This document shows positions 1 to 13,600 of a DNA stretch of 64,000 nucleotides, piece after piece. Both the position numbers and the translations under genes were made by a program. The stretch spans positions 124,001 to 188,000 of the forward strand of contig OENT01000094.1 in NCBI GenBank assembly GCA_900239685.1, read 5' to 3'. How positions within the stretch are numbered: the first letter of the stretch is position 1; each line of letters opens with the position of its first letter. Below the pieces are notes generated by a model that worked only from the letters and a program-made list of their open reading frames with translations, was not told the DNA's origin and ran no database searches. The DNA comes from Rotaria macrura. Taxonomy: Eukaryota > Rotifera > Eurotatoria > Philodinida > Philodinidae.

Positions 1-3000
1 ATACATACATAAAAAATTATCTTACTTAGAAAGTAGTCCAAACCATTACAATTATTTAAAATTTCTGCCAATGGTAACTCACGATAGGAAACTTTAGGCA
101 ATATGTCTTCGTCATCCTATACAAGAAGAATTCCTTTTTTGATATTAGTAAAACATTGAATAAACTAAAACAATTGTACAAATGTAATTGGTTCATATCG
201 ATTTTGTGTATCCAATCTTTCACAGAGTAGTTTCTTCAAATATTGATAACTGTTCAGTGTTGCGCGAATATCAGCATCTAAAGAAAATACGAGAGAAACT
301 GATGGGAGTTGAAAAACAATGAGCTATACAATGGCTGTCAAAATTATGTGATGACGTTTATGTACGATGTTCTTACATTGCTCTTGAATGCATGTATGAA
401 TTTAAACGGTGATAGCAACAAATAATTTCATTGCTTGTTAAACTTTTGCAAGATGAACTTTTTATTTGCTGCCTGCTCGGTGTGAGGGTTCATATAGATT
501 CAAGTACAACTTTTTCATTACGTGAACTTAACAATAAGTATTCCGTTTAAAATACTCAGAATGAGAGTGCACTTATTTTTGCTCTTCACCAAGCACTCAG
601 CGATTTCATATACAGGTTTTTACCGATGGAACACAAAGTCAAGAGACAATGTTGTTAAACGGATGAACAGAAAGATGATATTCGAGTAGGAATGAGAGTG
701 TAGTCAGGCATGCTCGCATCATAACGAATTGTGTTTTTATCAAGACCATATTATCTCTATCTACTTGTTATTCTCGACAAAATTAATGTTTTTTCAGTGA
801 GAAAATTTCGTCGAAAACAGTCAATAGTTAAATTTCATACACGACTTGTTTGTTAAACAATCATGGACAAAAAACTTTTTTAATAGCCTAAAGGGAGACA
901 ACTTATTTGAAGCACATTATTCGATGCTGTATTTTCAAAAGAGCCTAACAATGATTTTTCTTTTAAGAAAATGCTTGTTACTATTAATAGTAGTAGATAA
1001 AATAGTGTTCGTATAATTTCTTGCAACTACTAGTACAAATAAAATTTTTATTCACCATTCTCTCCTCCAGTATCTTTTGAACGCCAACGACTAGTTTCAA
1101 TATCAAGTCGTTCAACTAATGTTGCTAATTCATCTTTGGAATCGGTTGTTCGCACAACAAGAAGAAAATTATCGATGGTTAATGGAATTTGTTGACACTA
1201 AAAAGGTGGAAATTGAAATAATCGATTATTTATTTTTCACTCTTTCTTTACCATATTAATAATAAGTTGATTAAGAGCATCTGGATCAGAATACATATCA
1301 ATAAAAGGTACCAATGCTAAGTTAACTGCAACTTCCTATGAAGAGAAAGAAAATAGATGAACAACTAACTATCTTTTATATAGTACGAAATTCAATATAA
1401 CATACTCGTAGAAGAGCTCGGGCTGGCACACAACGAAATTCATTCGCTGGCAACAGTATATAGATGAGGACTTCAGTTATATCTCGAAGAAATTCTATTC
1501 GAATTATTCAATTGATCATTAGAAACTAATCAACAATTATAAATATACCTTTTTCTTTATCTTTATCCATACAAACTTCATCGCGACAAATTCCTCTTTC
1601 GTATTCAGCTTCCAAATCAAAAAAACACGAACGAATATCTGTCGATTTTTCTAAACGTAAACGTTCCTTGGCTTTTCGATATAATCGAATATGTGTTGCA
1701 AAACTATCAACAATTGTTCCAGTACAAAAATCTAACCAATCTATTTCACGTACTCTAATAAACGAAAAGTGTTCGTTTAAAAATTAAAAACACATGTTTT
1801 GTAACGAGTTACCTTTCCGATAAATGACGAATTGCGGTATAAATTCCATTTTTTACATCTTCAATAAATAATTCATCGGAACTCAATTGTGTTTTATACC
1901 AGATTTCAATATAATCACGAACAAATAGATCAATTAACTAGACGAGAGTTCACATTGGAAAAATAATTAAAAAATTTCTTTTAAAATTACTTGATAAAGT
2001 GGCTCATCAATATCGGATATTCCAGTGAGTGTTGTACGAACACTGGATGAATTCGATGTTGGTAAACGTGTTGACGAATCAGACCGGATATCAGAGATCT
2101 AAAATAATGTTATCGTTTTTCGTTTCATGTTAGACTATGAATCATTATTGATATTTAGTTAAACGATGGTGTTATTATGCATTAGAGACGATATTCAATA
2201 GATTTCTTTGATAGGTATGTCGACTTTTTCAGTAAATATAGGTAAATGGACCTCTAACCAGGATAAATATTTGCATAGTTTCTATTATGTTGACATCTGT
2301 TTGTCATATTCAAAGGTTTTTTTTTTCTACTTATGTCTTAAGGTGTTCTGATCAATAGTATTTCACAAAATTTGATCGAAGTATTTGTCCGTATGAAGAC
2401 AAGTTTCAATTGAAACAGAAATGACTGGAGCAAAAGAAAATTTGCATGAAATACGACGGTTGAAGAATTCATTACATGTGAATCGTAAAAAAAGATTTTT
2501 TCAGGCTTTACCTACGACTACGATTAATCAATAATCTAATAGAAAGGTTGCATGCAAATGATGAAGCAATGTTAAACATGCACAGATACGCATTCGGGAG
2601 AAAAAGAAAAACTTCAGATACTAGGCAAAAGTTCAACTATTGAAAATGAATAATCTCACGTATTACTTTAATCAAAACAAAATAGCATCGGTTGATAGAA
2701 TTAGTTTGTTTTTAACTAGAAATGCTGAATAATAATTTTAAAATTAAGACGAAGAAAACAGTGACAAAACCATATCTAATCTAAACGGAGATAAGACGCA
2801 TTGAGTTTTCAGGAAAATAGAACGCCGAACTCGAGACTAGGTGAAATCGGACTTTGATATACGTGCAATTATGTGTCATTTTTAGAGTAAATCAAATAGC
2901 TACTAATTAATTTCAAGAGAATACCTATTAGTAGTAGAAAAATCAATTTAATATCACAGTTAAGCTCTTAAAACATCAACTCTTGAAAATTTTCTTGAAA

Positions 3001-4121
3001 CACATTAGTGATGATTTAAAACATCTCATCTGTGATTTATATAATTAAATTTGTATGACAAATATATGAATCTATCTATAATACTAATGTTCGTCGACTA
3101 GAAATGCAAGCTCTAATGTTTAGTTGATCTCATTTTTTGAAATACCTTTTATTTTGATGTTGGCCAATATTTTTCTAATGCATTCTTAAGGACCATAGGT
3201 TTCCTAGAACTGTAGAATTATATCGGAAAGAGCAATCATCTTCTAGAAACAATCGAACAACAGAAAGTGCTCATCCAGAATTGTCGTCTATAGAAAAAAA
3301 ATCAAGAGGACTATGCTCGACGCTGTTTTACGAGTTTCAAAATAATTTTTCACAAAGTTTCCTCACAAATCTATTCTAATTAGGATTGTCTAAAGAACAA
3401 TCTCTCAGAACTTTAAAACGCATCATTTATGAGTAAAGAATGAAAATCAATCGTTACAAAATAAAAAAATTTATAGTTTTCAACAACGATATCGATTATT
3501 CAAAATATCAAGCAGTCGGAGGGAAGTAGATTAGGGTACTGAAAATAGTATTGAATAACATTCTATGCATTAGAATAGTCAGACGATAAGGTATTCTTTA
3601 GTTCTTCATAGGATTATATGTTAACTACGAATAGACATAATGCATGTTTTTATGTCTTTCACGAATGATATCTAAGAATCAAGACATTTAGAACGTAGCG
3701 AGACGAAAACCAAAAAGATGATGTGTATCAATGTTCAGCAATTTAATATGTCGCTAGTGAATTATTGCTTCAGTTTTATTGAAAGTTTCATTGATTCGGT
3801 ACAAGAGAAATACTGACTAATAACCATGGAAACAAAGAAAAAAAGAGAATTTCTTACACGAGTAAATAATTTTGATAGAACAAAGGCTGTGCTGATTCTA
3901 TCATAGATTGCATGTGATTTCATCCATAGTTCTTTATGAATAATCAGATGAATAATAAACCTAAATTAAAATCATTCATTTTCAAATATTAATGAAAAAT
4001 CATTGTTAACGGACCCAAAAATGAACGTAGAAAGAAAAAGAAACCAATAAATAGTTCCTGCAACTCCAAAAATGCCCAATACGAAACATAGGCCAGCAAT
4101 AATAAGATGTTTAGGAATCAT
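1..4121 (-). CDS. SNX25: SNX25-like sorting nexin, 5' part (runs off left edge)
   Basis: Nine phase-matched exons on the minus strand: 4121-4011, 2098-1991, 1937-1813, 1754-1549, 1494-1406, 1335-1252, 1197-1056, 277-180, 116-26. The first encodes a short N-terminus with a hydrophobic hairpin (MIPKHLIIAGLCFVLG onward), as in membrane-anchored SNX13/14/25. Then comes a Ser/Thr-rich linker and a complete PXA domain (LIDLFVRDYIEIWYK; REIDWLDF; HIRLYRKAKERL; FLRDITEVLIYILLP; SDPDALNQLI). The last exons (ILPKVSYRELPLAEILNN) look like the start of the RGS domain; the PX domain must lie outside the window. SNX25 relatives act at endosomes and in TGF-beta receptor turnover (family knowledge). The link from exon 1 to exon 2 crosses a 1.9-kb intron and rests on phase 0 at both ends plus family order. 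The 778-bp intron 278-1055 and the intron 2099-4010 hold nothing I recognise. Confidence 0.85.
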
Positions 4122-4440
4122 CGAAGGCCATTCAAAACATAAAACAAAATTAAATACCTTCTAAAATAACAGCTTCTTTCCATCACAAAACAAAAGGAAA
4201 CGATGAATATTCTTATTGGTTTAAAAATCATACAATAATGACATGATAGATCGAGCTACCTACTTTCTGATTCGGCTTCCGTCTTACTATATATTAGTGA
4301 TTCTGAGAAGCAAATCCAAAATGATGAATGATGAAAAAGAAACAACAACAAATAATATTATTTCTCATCGATTGCCACATATCTACTATGTTTGAGTCAT
4401 TTAGATAATAGGTTATTTAGCTTTATTTTTAACACGTCGA

Positions 4441-7203
4441 ATGGTAACGATTAATAATTTATATGAATCAAACATCGATTCTGATTCTGATAATGATTCA
4501 GCATTAATGGAAGATGCTCATTCTGAATTAATATCATCATCAGTAACAACAAATACTTCTTCATCCTTAAGCGATGATGAAACGTTTTCAACGATATCAA
4601 AAACAAAAGTCGATAGACTTGAAGAATTGTTAAATAAAAGAGATGAACAGAAATTAGTTAAATATACTAAAACAAATGGCTTAATAAATACATCATATCG
4701 TAAACAGATATGGCCTTTAGTAATTCATTCACCACTCTATTGTACAGTAGATTATGATGATAATAAAAAATTATATTTTTGTCCAACTGATTATTATTCA
4801 GCAGGTAGTCGATTGTCAACAATATATCTTGCGTTTTTAATATTCAATTGTAATGACTTTCGAATTATTAGATATAAATCAAATTCAATCACATCGATAC
4901 TATGGACAAGTTCGAATGGATGTTGAACGAACACTAAAACGATTTCCACCAAGTAAGAAAACAATTGACGAGAAAAAAATTAACATAGAATATATCATAA
5001 GTTTTCAAAATTTGTCTTTTTTGTCTTTAAAAGACTATTCTGATTCGGATCGAATTGAACTACAAGAAGAACTTATCAAAGTTGTTATCAAAATTTTAAT
5101 TAAACATGATTACCTCAATTATTATCAAGTAAATTGTTTCAATTATTATTCGATTTTAGTATTTTCTTTCCTATTTTTTATAGGGTTATCATGATATTTG
5201 TTTGACATTTTTGCTTGTACTCGGAGCAGATCTGTGTCTTCCATTCATCGATACCATAACTAAATCACATTTCAAGTACATAATTTAATAGAAGTTTCTT
5301 TTGTGTTTGCTTCTCCAATAATTTACCAATCGATGAAACTAATATTGAATCATAGAACTATGTTCAAGTATTGAATAAGCATTTCATTCACATCGCGCGA
5401 AGCATATGTATTACACTCACGAGAACTTCAATGATGAAAATTTCACATCATAGAGTGCGTCATAAATATTAAAATAATCACGTCGAACTGTATAGTTCAA
5501 CGAAGCTGAGATTTACACTCGATGAATTTTATTAGCTTAAGAATGCTATTCAAATTGTGGAATCAACTCGAACAAATATTTTTTACGCAGCCTAAACCGA
5601 TCTCATCCAAAAATCACTCTATGTCTTAAGAGTAGTAGCATAGCAAAGTGAATGAGAATTTTATTCTTCAAGTTTTTACTCAAAAAAGAACTTCCGATCA
5701 TGAAAAGTATGACATATTTATTCGGAATCGAAGTAAAAAGAATATTTTATATCATTGTCCTTTCTAAATATTCATAGTCTCATTTATTCATTTGTTTATT
5801 TTTCTTTACGGAAAAAAATTGACTATTTATATTAATAGAGATTTTATGGAGCCAACAATGGAGAAAACACGTGATCTCCTATCTTATCTGATGCCACTTA
5901 TCAATTGTATCAATAGTGAATGTGCTGAATACATGCAAAGGTAAAACAACAAGAAACCTTATTTCTCATTACTAAAACAAAGGAAATGAAATTTCCTATG
6001 ATTCCAAGTAAATGTGTTTTGTGATTCATAAATCAATATTTTCCAACGAATAGAAATTATAGCGTTAGAATTGAAAATTAACTAAAAATTTTGAAGTTTA
6101 TCGTTTATTTTGAACACGAGTGTCGTTCGAATTAAAATGATTTCAATTGAATTTTTAAGTCAAAACTTTTTTTAGAGGTGGTGTTGGAAATGTAATGTTT
6201 GCATTATCATGGTTTATAACATGGTACTCACATGTGTTGGATAATCTTGAAATCATCCTACGACTTTATGATCTATTTATTGTGTCTCATTTCCTTATGC
6301 CAATATATGTAGCTGCTGAAGTAAAAGAATATTTTTCCTGTTCTTTTTGATCAGTATTGAAAAGAATTATTGTAATTATTTTGTTTTCTTTTTCTTTTAT
6401 TAATTAGATTGTCAATTTTCATGCTGATCAAGTTTTATCGATTGACTGTGATATGCCTTCATTACATCAATATTTAACACGTTTACCCAGTGAATTAGAT
6501 AGTAATAGTTGGGAAGAAATCATTCATCGATCATTGAATCTATTTCGAAATCATCATCCAGATACACTTGATGTATTAAATGATGAATGGATTAGAAGAT
6601 GGTAAAATTTTTAATTAAGAAAAACTTTGCATATTTTCATTTCCTTGTGCAAAACAGTCTAGAATGTTAAGGAAAAGATGCGCTCATAAAATTAGGATCT
6701 TTTCCTATAAACATTGACAGATATTAGTCAGACGCTAGCGATAGACTATGATAGACACACCTCGTTATAATACAGAAGCTCCTTGCTTATGACAGTTCTC
6801 ATGTAGTAAATGAAATTATAGCGAATATATGAATCTCAATAACGAGTGTCTTTCGGCTGAGTAAGAACTATTACGTTACTTCGTACGCTCGGTTGCTGTT
6901 GTTGTTTTTTATTTCAAGTAAAATTGTTTTTATTTTAGTGAGTCTATTGAAAGTTCACCTATTGAAACATCTCTTCGACGACGATATGTTCAAGATTCGT
7001 TGAATGATGATACTCATACAGACAACTCCTTAGTTCTCAATGATCGAAATGAACATCAAGGTGCATTACCCCGTATTGTCTTATGGGGTGTAACATTAAC
7101 AATAAGTGGTTTAGCTATTTATATATGGAATCATACACAACGAACAGACCCAACGACATTCATTAGTCTTGGAGATTTTCTTGCACAATTGTATGGAAGA
7201 TAA
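4441..7203 (+). CDS. TBC1D20: TBC1D20-like Rab GTPase-activating protein
   Basis: Seven exons: 4441-4804, 4872-5128, 5184-5275, 5839-5940, 6176-6320, 6408-6601, 6939-7203; all phases fit and give 472 aa (human about 403). The N-terminus is an acidic, Ser-rich, low-complexity stretch. The TBC domain follows: HRYYGQVRMDVERTLKRFPP carries the IxxDxxR-type arginine finger, followed by GYHDICLTFLLVLG, RDFMEPTMEKT, ALSWFITWYSHVL and RLYDLFIVSHFLMPIYVAAE, all closely matching TBC1D20. A C-terminal hydrophobic segment (ALPRIVLWGVTLTISGLAIY) matches the ER anchor of that family. TBC1D20 inactivates Rab1 and Rab18 at the ER and is needed for ER-Golgi traffic and autophagosome maturation (known for the family). 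The first ATG at 4441 is used; a possible 3' splice-site-like TTATTTAG lies a short way upstream. Confidence 0.93.
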
Positions 7204-7385
7204 TTTGACATGTCTTACATTTGTTTTACTTTCTATTTTCATTCCCGAAATCTAGTCGCTCTGTTAAATGTGAACATTATTTTCTTGCTTTATTTGTAAA
7301 TAGCGTTGTTCAAAACAGAATCCAGAAACAAAATCTAATCAATCTATCTACTGTTTTGTTTACGTTTGGATAAAAACTATTTTCT

Positions 7386-7412
7386 CTTTTCTTTTCTTTT
7401 CTTTTCTTTTCT
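7386..7412. repeat. (CTTTT)n microsatellite
   Basis: About five tandem CTTTT units lie in the 428-bp gap between TBC1D20 and the CCDC186-like gene. A short CTG/TTG triplet run follows near 7485-7505. No function is implied. Confidence 0.8.
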
Positions 7413-7630
7413 CATAATCGTCTATTTTATATGCATTTAATGGAAATAATTTCTTTTTTTGTTTATTCAATCTGTATTTTTGTTTTTGCTGCTGTTGCTG
7501 TTGCTGGGTGTTACGCATTAAATCACGTACCATAATTAACGGGAAATTAACTTAAACTCGAAAAAGTATGAATATACTTCGTTTTAGATGAATCTCTTCT
7601 GATCTGAACTATTCATTTTCGCGTTAGAAA

Positions 7631-10600
7631 ATGATGACTTCAACTGATACTCCGAACGAAACTATTAGTGAAGGACAATCCATTGAATTAAATACGGATG
7701 ATTCAAAAGAGAATGAATCAGTTAATGATACTCCAGATCTAGATAAAACTGGTGAGATACATTTGACGACAGAGGATTGTCTCTTTTTCATTTTATTGCT
7801 TCCAGAGATTGTTTTGTTCGATATTTTTTATTGTAATGAAATCCATTTTGTCATAAAGTAAACAATATTTACATTTCCCGCTTGGCTATTTGTCATTTCA
7901 TTATTCATATTCCCAATAGGTTGTGTAAATATTAGAGTAACATGTAAAACTTTTTCACAATTTATTCAATCATTCTTTTTGAGTTTCTGGTTGGATCACA
8001 AGAAAAAAAAACAGATTTGAGCGCTTTGATTATATTCAAAATTAGATAGACTATATTAGTAATAGTTTGTAAATGATGTCTAATTGTTTTAGCTATTCAT
8101 TTGGCTCTAAAAAATCGAACCCAATTGAATCTTGTGTTAGGTTGTTCAATGAAGTTGTTTTTGAATTTCAATAAACTAAAAAGTTGAAAAACATTTTGTT
8201 TAAACTTTATCTAGATATTAGTCGAAAATCACGATTTATTACACAAATGAGATAGAAATCTCGAGTTTACCTATGTTTAAAGCAGAAATAGTCAACTTAG
8301 TGAAGAATGATTCTCATTATAATTAGTAGTATTCCAACTTCACAGTATTTGACTCCAAATCTGATGGAGAAATTCGATAACTCTCGATTTGAAGTAGTTC
8401 ATTTCTAGATCAAAACGATGACCTTTGTACGTATTATACTTGATGTTCAATGTTTTGAATAATAAGAACATAAAAGTTAATTTGTATTGAAACTTTCTAG
8501 TATCCATCACATAGAACACTCGATAGTTAGTAAAGAAAAAAGAAAAATCATGATTACTGTCTTGCGTATTGTTTCAATTACATATCTGTCTTGTCATTTT
8601 GACAATCTACTGATGATACTGAATGTAGTGCACATTTTTAAAATATAATAAAATGTTTCGAGTGATACATATTTACAAACAGATACTTGAGATCGTAAAA
8701 AGTTATACAAATTTAACGAGCATGCCAATATCGAAAATAAATCTTTCTCAATGAAAAACTTCAATTGGTATAGATGAATTTTATGGATAAACCTTCGCTA
8801 TTTTACAGATGGTTCATTGAATACCCTTGGGAAATGTTAGAACTTCAAATTTCAATAAGAATTAACTGAGAAACTCTTTTACATAAGTAAGCCAATCAAT
8901 AGCGTTACATCTTTACTTTCCAAGTTATCACATCTACGCGGTTTCGAAGTATAAATTTTTAGTCCATGTTTCCGTTCTCTATTCAAACAACATACCGAAC
9001 TATTCTTGACAAAAATTTAGATTTCAATATCGATGGAAGTGTATGCTAACTTTTGACTCGCGAGCATTCATTCGATTCAATTTCTAATTAGAATGTTCAC
9101 TGTAAACATTATTTTTCTTCCCTTGGATTTCGATTTAGAACTGTGTTTTAATTCTCGTTCCATTTGACTTCATAGAAGTTTTCATGTAGTCTAAGTATAC
9201 AAAACTTTGATGTCATTGACACACCAATTTAATTCTAGTAGCAAGACTATAAAGCTACTCGAAATCTAACAAGTATCATGTTACAAGTCTAAGTTTTTGA
9301 CTGAGAAAAATATTTTCATGTCATATCATAAAATTAGTTCTTTTTTAGAATCTGTTTCACCCAATGTCGCGCCGAATCTTGATCAAATAGAAATAGCTCG
9401 TCTTTCATCAATAATCACTAATAAAACAAACGAAGTAGCTGATTTAAATTCACGTATTTATTCATGCCAACAACATTATGAGGCACAACTCAGTCGTCAA
9501 AAAGATGAATATTCACGTGAAAAACAGTCGACTATTATGCGTTATGCTCAAGCCGAAAAGGCAAAATTAGATTCGGATAAACGATGTGAAATATTAACAG
9601 CAAAATATAATGACTTATTCAAAGAAAAAGATAATTTAGTAGCAAAATTATCAGAATTTAAACTGATGAATACAAAGTTACAGCAAGGCTATGAAAGTAA
9701 ACTAAGTGATTTGACTACAACAAAAAAAGAATTAGAAAAAGTTAAAGAATTAAATCAATCCATTGATGCTACATTAAAATCAACATTAAATCATTTAAAA
9801 GGTGAATCATCGCAATTGAGAGAACAACGTGATGCAACTGAACGATTGAAGAAAGATTTGAATGAACAACATGAACTTAATGAACAATTAAAATTACAAT
9901 GTAAACAACTAACTGAAGGTAACTAGATGATTTTAAAGAAATAGATGAGGATTGAATTTGAACAATTATTGCATTATGATAGAATTTCGTGCGTATGATT
10001 GATTACTCGAATAGTTCTCGTTTCCTTTGAGTTTTGGCTTAGATAATTCTTTTCTATTGAAAGTCATTCGTCTGTTTCCCTTGCTAATCATCGACAGCTG
10101 CTACATCATTATTGCTCACTGAATCCCTTCTTTAACAGATGCTCATAAAACAAAAATGTTCAACCTATAGCATTGATTTACAACGGTTTTCCTTTTATGG
10201 AAAAGATGACCTAAAACTTATTGCTACATCTTGCGTGTCGAATATTTTTTGCAACAAAGAGACGAAGTTCTTTGTTACTCGAGAATCATGTTAAGACGAC
10301 TGTACCTTGATATACTAGTAGTAATAGACTACATATTAATCATTATCCCAGATGTTAAGGCCCCCCCTTCAAAATTCGAAATTTTCGTCAGAACGCTACA
10401 AAAGGAGACAAATACATTTTCGAGTTCCTTGAAGTGTGTACGTTAAGGATCAATGCAACTTTCAGATTTTTTTTCTGAAAAGTGGATTTTCGATAAAAAG
10501 ATTTCACCTGGTCCTACAAAAAATAAAACTCGATTTTTTTAAGGTTCGTATTTTTTGTTTACTGGGTTATGCAGGATGTAAATCTACATATACTCCATAA

Positions 10601-13600
10601 TTTTTTCGGTTAACGGACGTATCTTGGCGGAGTAATGGCTTTCACACGTTGTATATTCTTGTAGACCACCTGTGAGTACGGGATCACTAAAATTTGTTTA
10701 AGACAAAGCTTCCAAACTGATATTACCGTAGTTCGATAGAGTAACCCAAGTTGTAGATACCCTGAAATGTTTTCGATGATTGAATGATTACTGACAGAGA
10801 AACGAGAATTTTACCATTACAGTGCATTTTCACTACTAAAATGTATTCTTTTTAAGATCTCGCCTGGGATTTCAAAACTTTAGGCCATTATAATTAGAAA
10901 AATGTTATCACAGGAAGATGCTCCATAAAATTCTGCATATACTGAGCTGGTTAGAATTTTTGCTTTGAGAAAAATGTCTGGAAAGAAATCGATTTTTTCG
11001 CCATCTGTAGAAATATGCTACGAATTCGAGTTGTATTTTACAAGTTTGACTATCAGGATTTTATTTACCAGCTAATTGCATGTGATATTCAGAATCAGCA
11101 TCAAAAACTGAGTCGAATATCACTTATTTTAGGGAAAANNNNNNNNNNNNNNNNNNNNNNNNNNNNNNNNNNNNNNNNNNNNNNNNNNNNNNNNNNNNNN
11201 NNNNNNNNNNNNNNNNNNNNNNNNNNNNNNNNNNNNNNNNNNNNNNNNNNNNNNNNNNNNNNNNNNNNNNNNNNNNNNNNNNNNNNTCATTTTATGTTTT
11301 ATTGTTGCTTAAAAAATATTTCATCAACTTTGTTTTAAAGTTTTCTAAAAGCAGGAGTTTCACAAAGCATTTGCAACAATTTTCTATATAATCAAAAGAT
11401 AACCTCAGATGTTCTAGCTTTGTTTGAAAGCTAAGACTTCCAGTGCGGGCCCCTCGTGGCTGTTTTTTTCAAAAAGATTTTAGATGATGAAAAAAATGCT
11501 TTATGTCTAACAAAATTTTGGTTTTTTATTGGATTTCTAGAAAACTTTCAACTGCATGTAGGCCTAAAAATAGAACAAGGAAGAAATTCGAAAAAAGGGC
11601 CACGACGGGCCCTAGTGCCAAGCGTTGTGTGCAAAATAAAAAAAAGAATAGAATTTTGAAATGACTTTGATAGAATTTCGTTGCTAATGCGACAACCCCT
11701 AAAATACGATTTCTGTACACATTGAAATTATCATAACTCCTGTAAACAAAGAGATAGAACGCTGAAATTTTTTTTACATGCATGACTGACTAACGCTAAC
11801 ATTCGCACAAAATTTTAGCATTATACTATGTTCTGTTATGGAGATCGATTTTTGAAAGGGGAGGGGGGGGCCTTAATGAATGATAAAAAAGCAGTGTTCT
11901 TGGTGACGAATAGAATACCACATGAAGGAAAATGTTGCTCGTGCATATAATAAAAATTGATCAACAAAAACGAAAAATCATATGTAACGTTGTTTTCTGA
12001 AAAAACTAAAGGTATCTGAATACTATTGTAGAGTAATACGCTTTTTTTTTACAGCTGCTCAAGCTGTACCAACAGATGATGAACGTGCACAAGCATTCGA
12101 TACATTAAACAATGAACATAATGCTCTTAAATTGAAATTAACAAATAATCAAGATGAAAATAAATTATTACGTGAAAAACTTAAATCAGCTGACGAAGAT
12201 CGTTTAGCATTAGAAAATGTGATTGAAAATTTTCGTCAAAATACAGTACGTGAAAAAGAAACAACGAAGAAATTATATGATGATCTGCTAGCTGCACGTC
12301 AACAAGATTCAGTTGAAATATCACGATTGAAACAAATTGAAAATCTTTACAATCACACATTAGCTGATAATGCAGATCTGCGACAATTACTAGAAAAAGA
12401 ACATCAATTACTCGAATTAACACAAAAGCTAACAGAAAAAAATTCTATTTTACAAAGTGATTATGAACAACTTCAAATTTTATACAAACAAATATCTACA
12501 GATTTTGAAAATTCTAAACAGGCTAATGAAGATCAAACAAATCGAATAATAAAATTGGAAAATATTGAAAAATCTTTAAAAGATCAACTAGAAGAATTAG
12601 AAAAAAAACATCAAAAATTAAGTAAATCATATGAAGAAAGTGTTAAACAATATGAAGATAGTCTGATCGAAATTCAAACATTAAAAAAGAAACATCAAGC
12701 TAATACTAAAGATTTAATAAAACAACTACAGCAATTGCAAAAGGCAAAACCTAGAAATAATAGTAATGAACAATCACCTGCAGCACTACTGACCAGGTAA
12801 ACGACATTGTATGAATACTTGTCTTTAATCTTTCATTTAATTTCAAAATATTTATTCATCACAGACTACGTGATGCATAGATATCTCGTGTCACTTGTAT
12901 TACTAGACGAACTAGATTAGTAATGAGGTCAGGTGTTTTATTTTGAGAAGGTTGTTTAAAGAATTTAGCGACAGATTACTTTATGAAAACGAAATGAATA
13001 CTAAACAATGAGAAATGTACTCTCTTCAGTATAGTTTTAGACAACTTCTTGATTTTGATTCAAGACGATACTTTGTGAATGATAAGAATATTGTATACAA
13101 TTTCTTCTTTTTTTCTCTTTTTTATGAGCACACGTCCTTCTCACGAAAAACATAATTAAATATATATGTAATGATAATGTATTCAGTATCTGAGCTCTGT
13201 ATCTAATCTGGTCGGTTATTTTTAGGAACTCAACGGTATGTTTATAAAGAAACGACGCTATCCCTTGTTTCTTTGAATAAATTCAGAATACATGTGGTTA
13301 TAGACGGATGAATCTTTACCGTTCACATGAATGAAGCAGAAAAAATAGAAGAATCTCAATTATTTTCAACAGAACAATGCCATTGTATATTTCCTTTTTC
13401 GCTGCGTCTAACACATCTAAAAGTTTCCACCTGAAACTTTCCTACGTGCTTACCTAATTACTATTTACGGATTCATAGTCAACAAAAATAAGTTAATGTA
13501 TCACTAGAGTTTTCATTGTAATTCGATGATGCCAATAACAAGTATTTCGTTTTTTAATGGAAATGTTCATTTTTTCATAGACTGAAATTCGACATAGTAT

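Noticed and set aside
11015-11338. Open frame across the N gap
   Set aside because: It is open only because of the unknown bases; the flanking text is transposon-like and non-coding.
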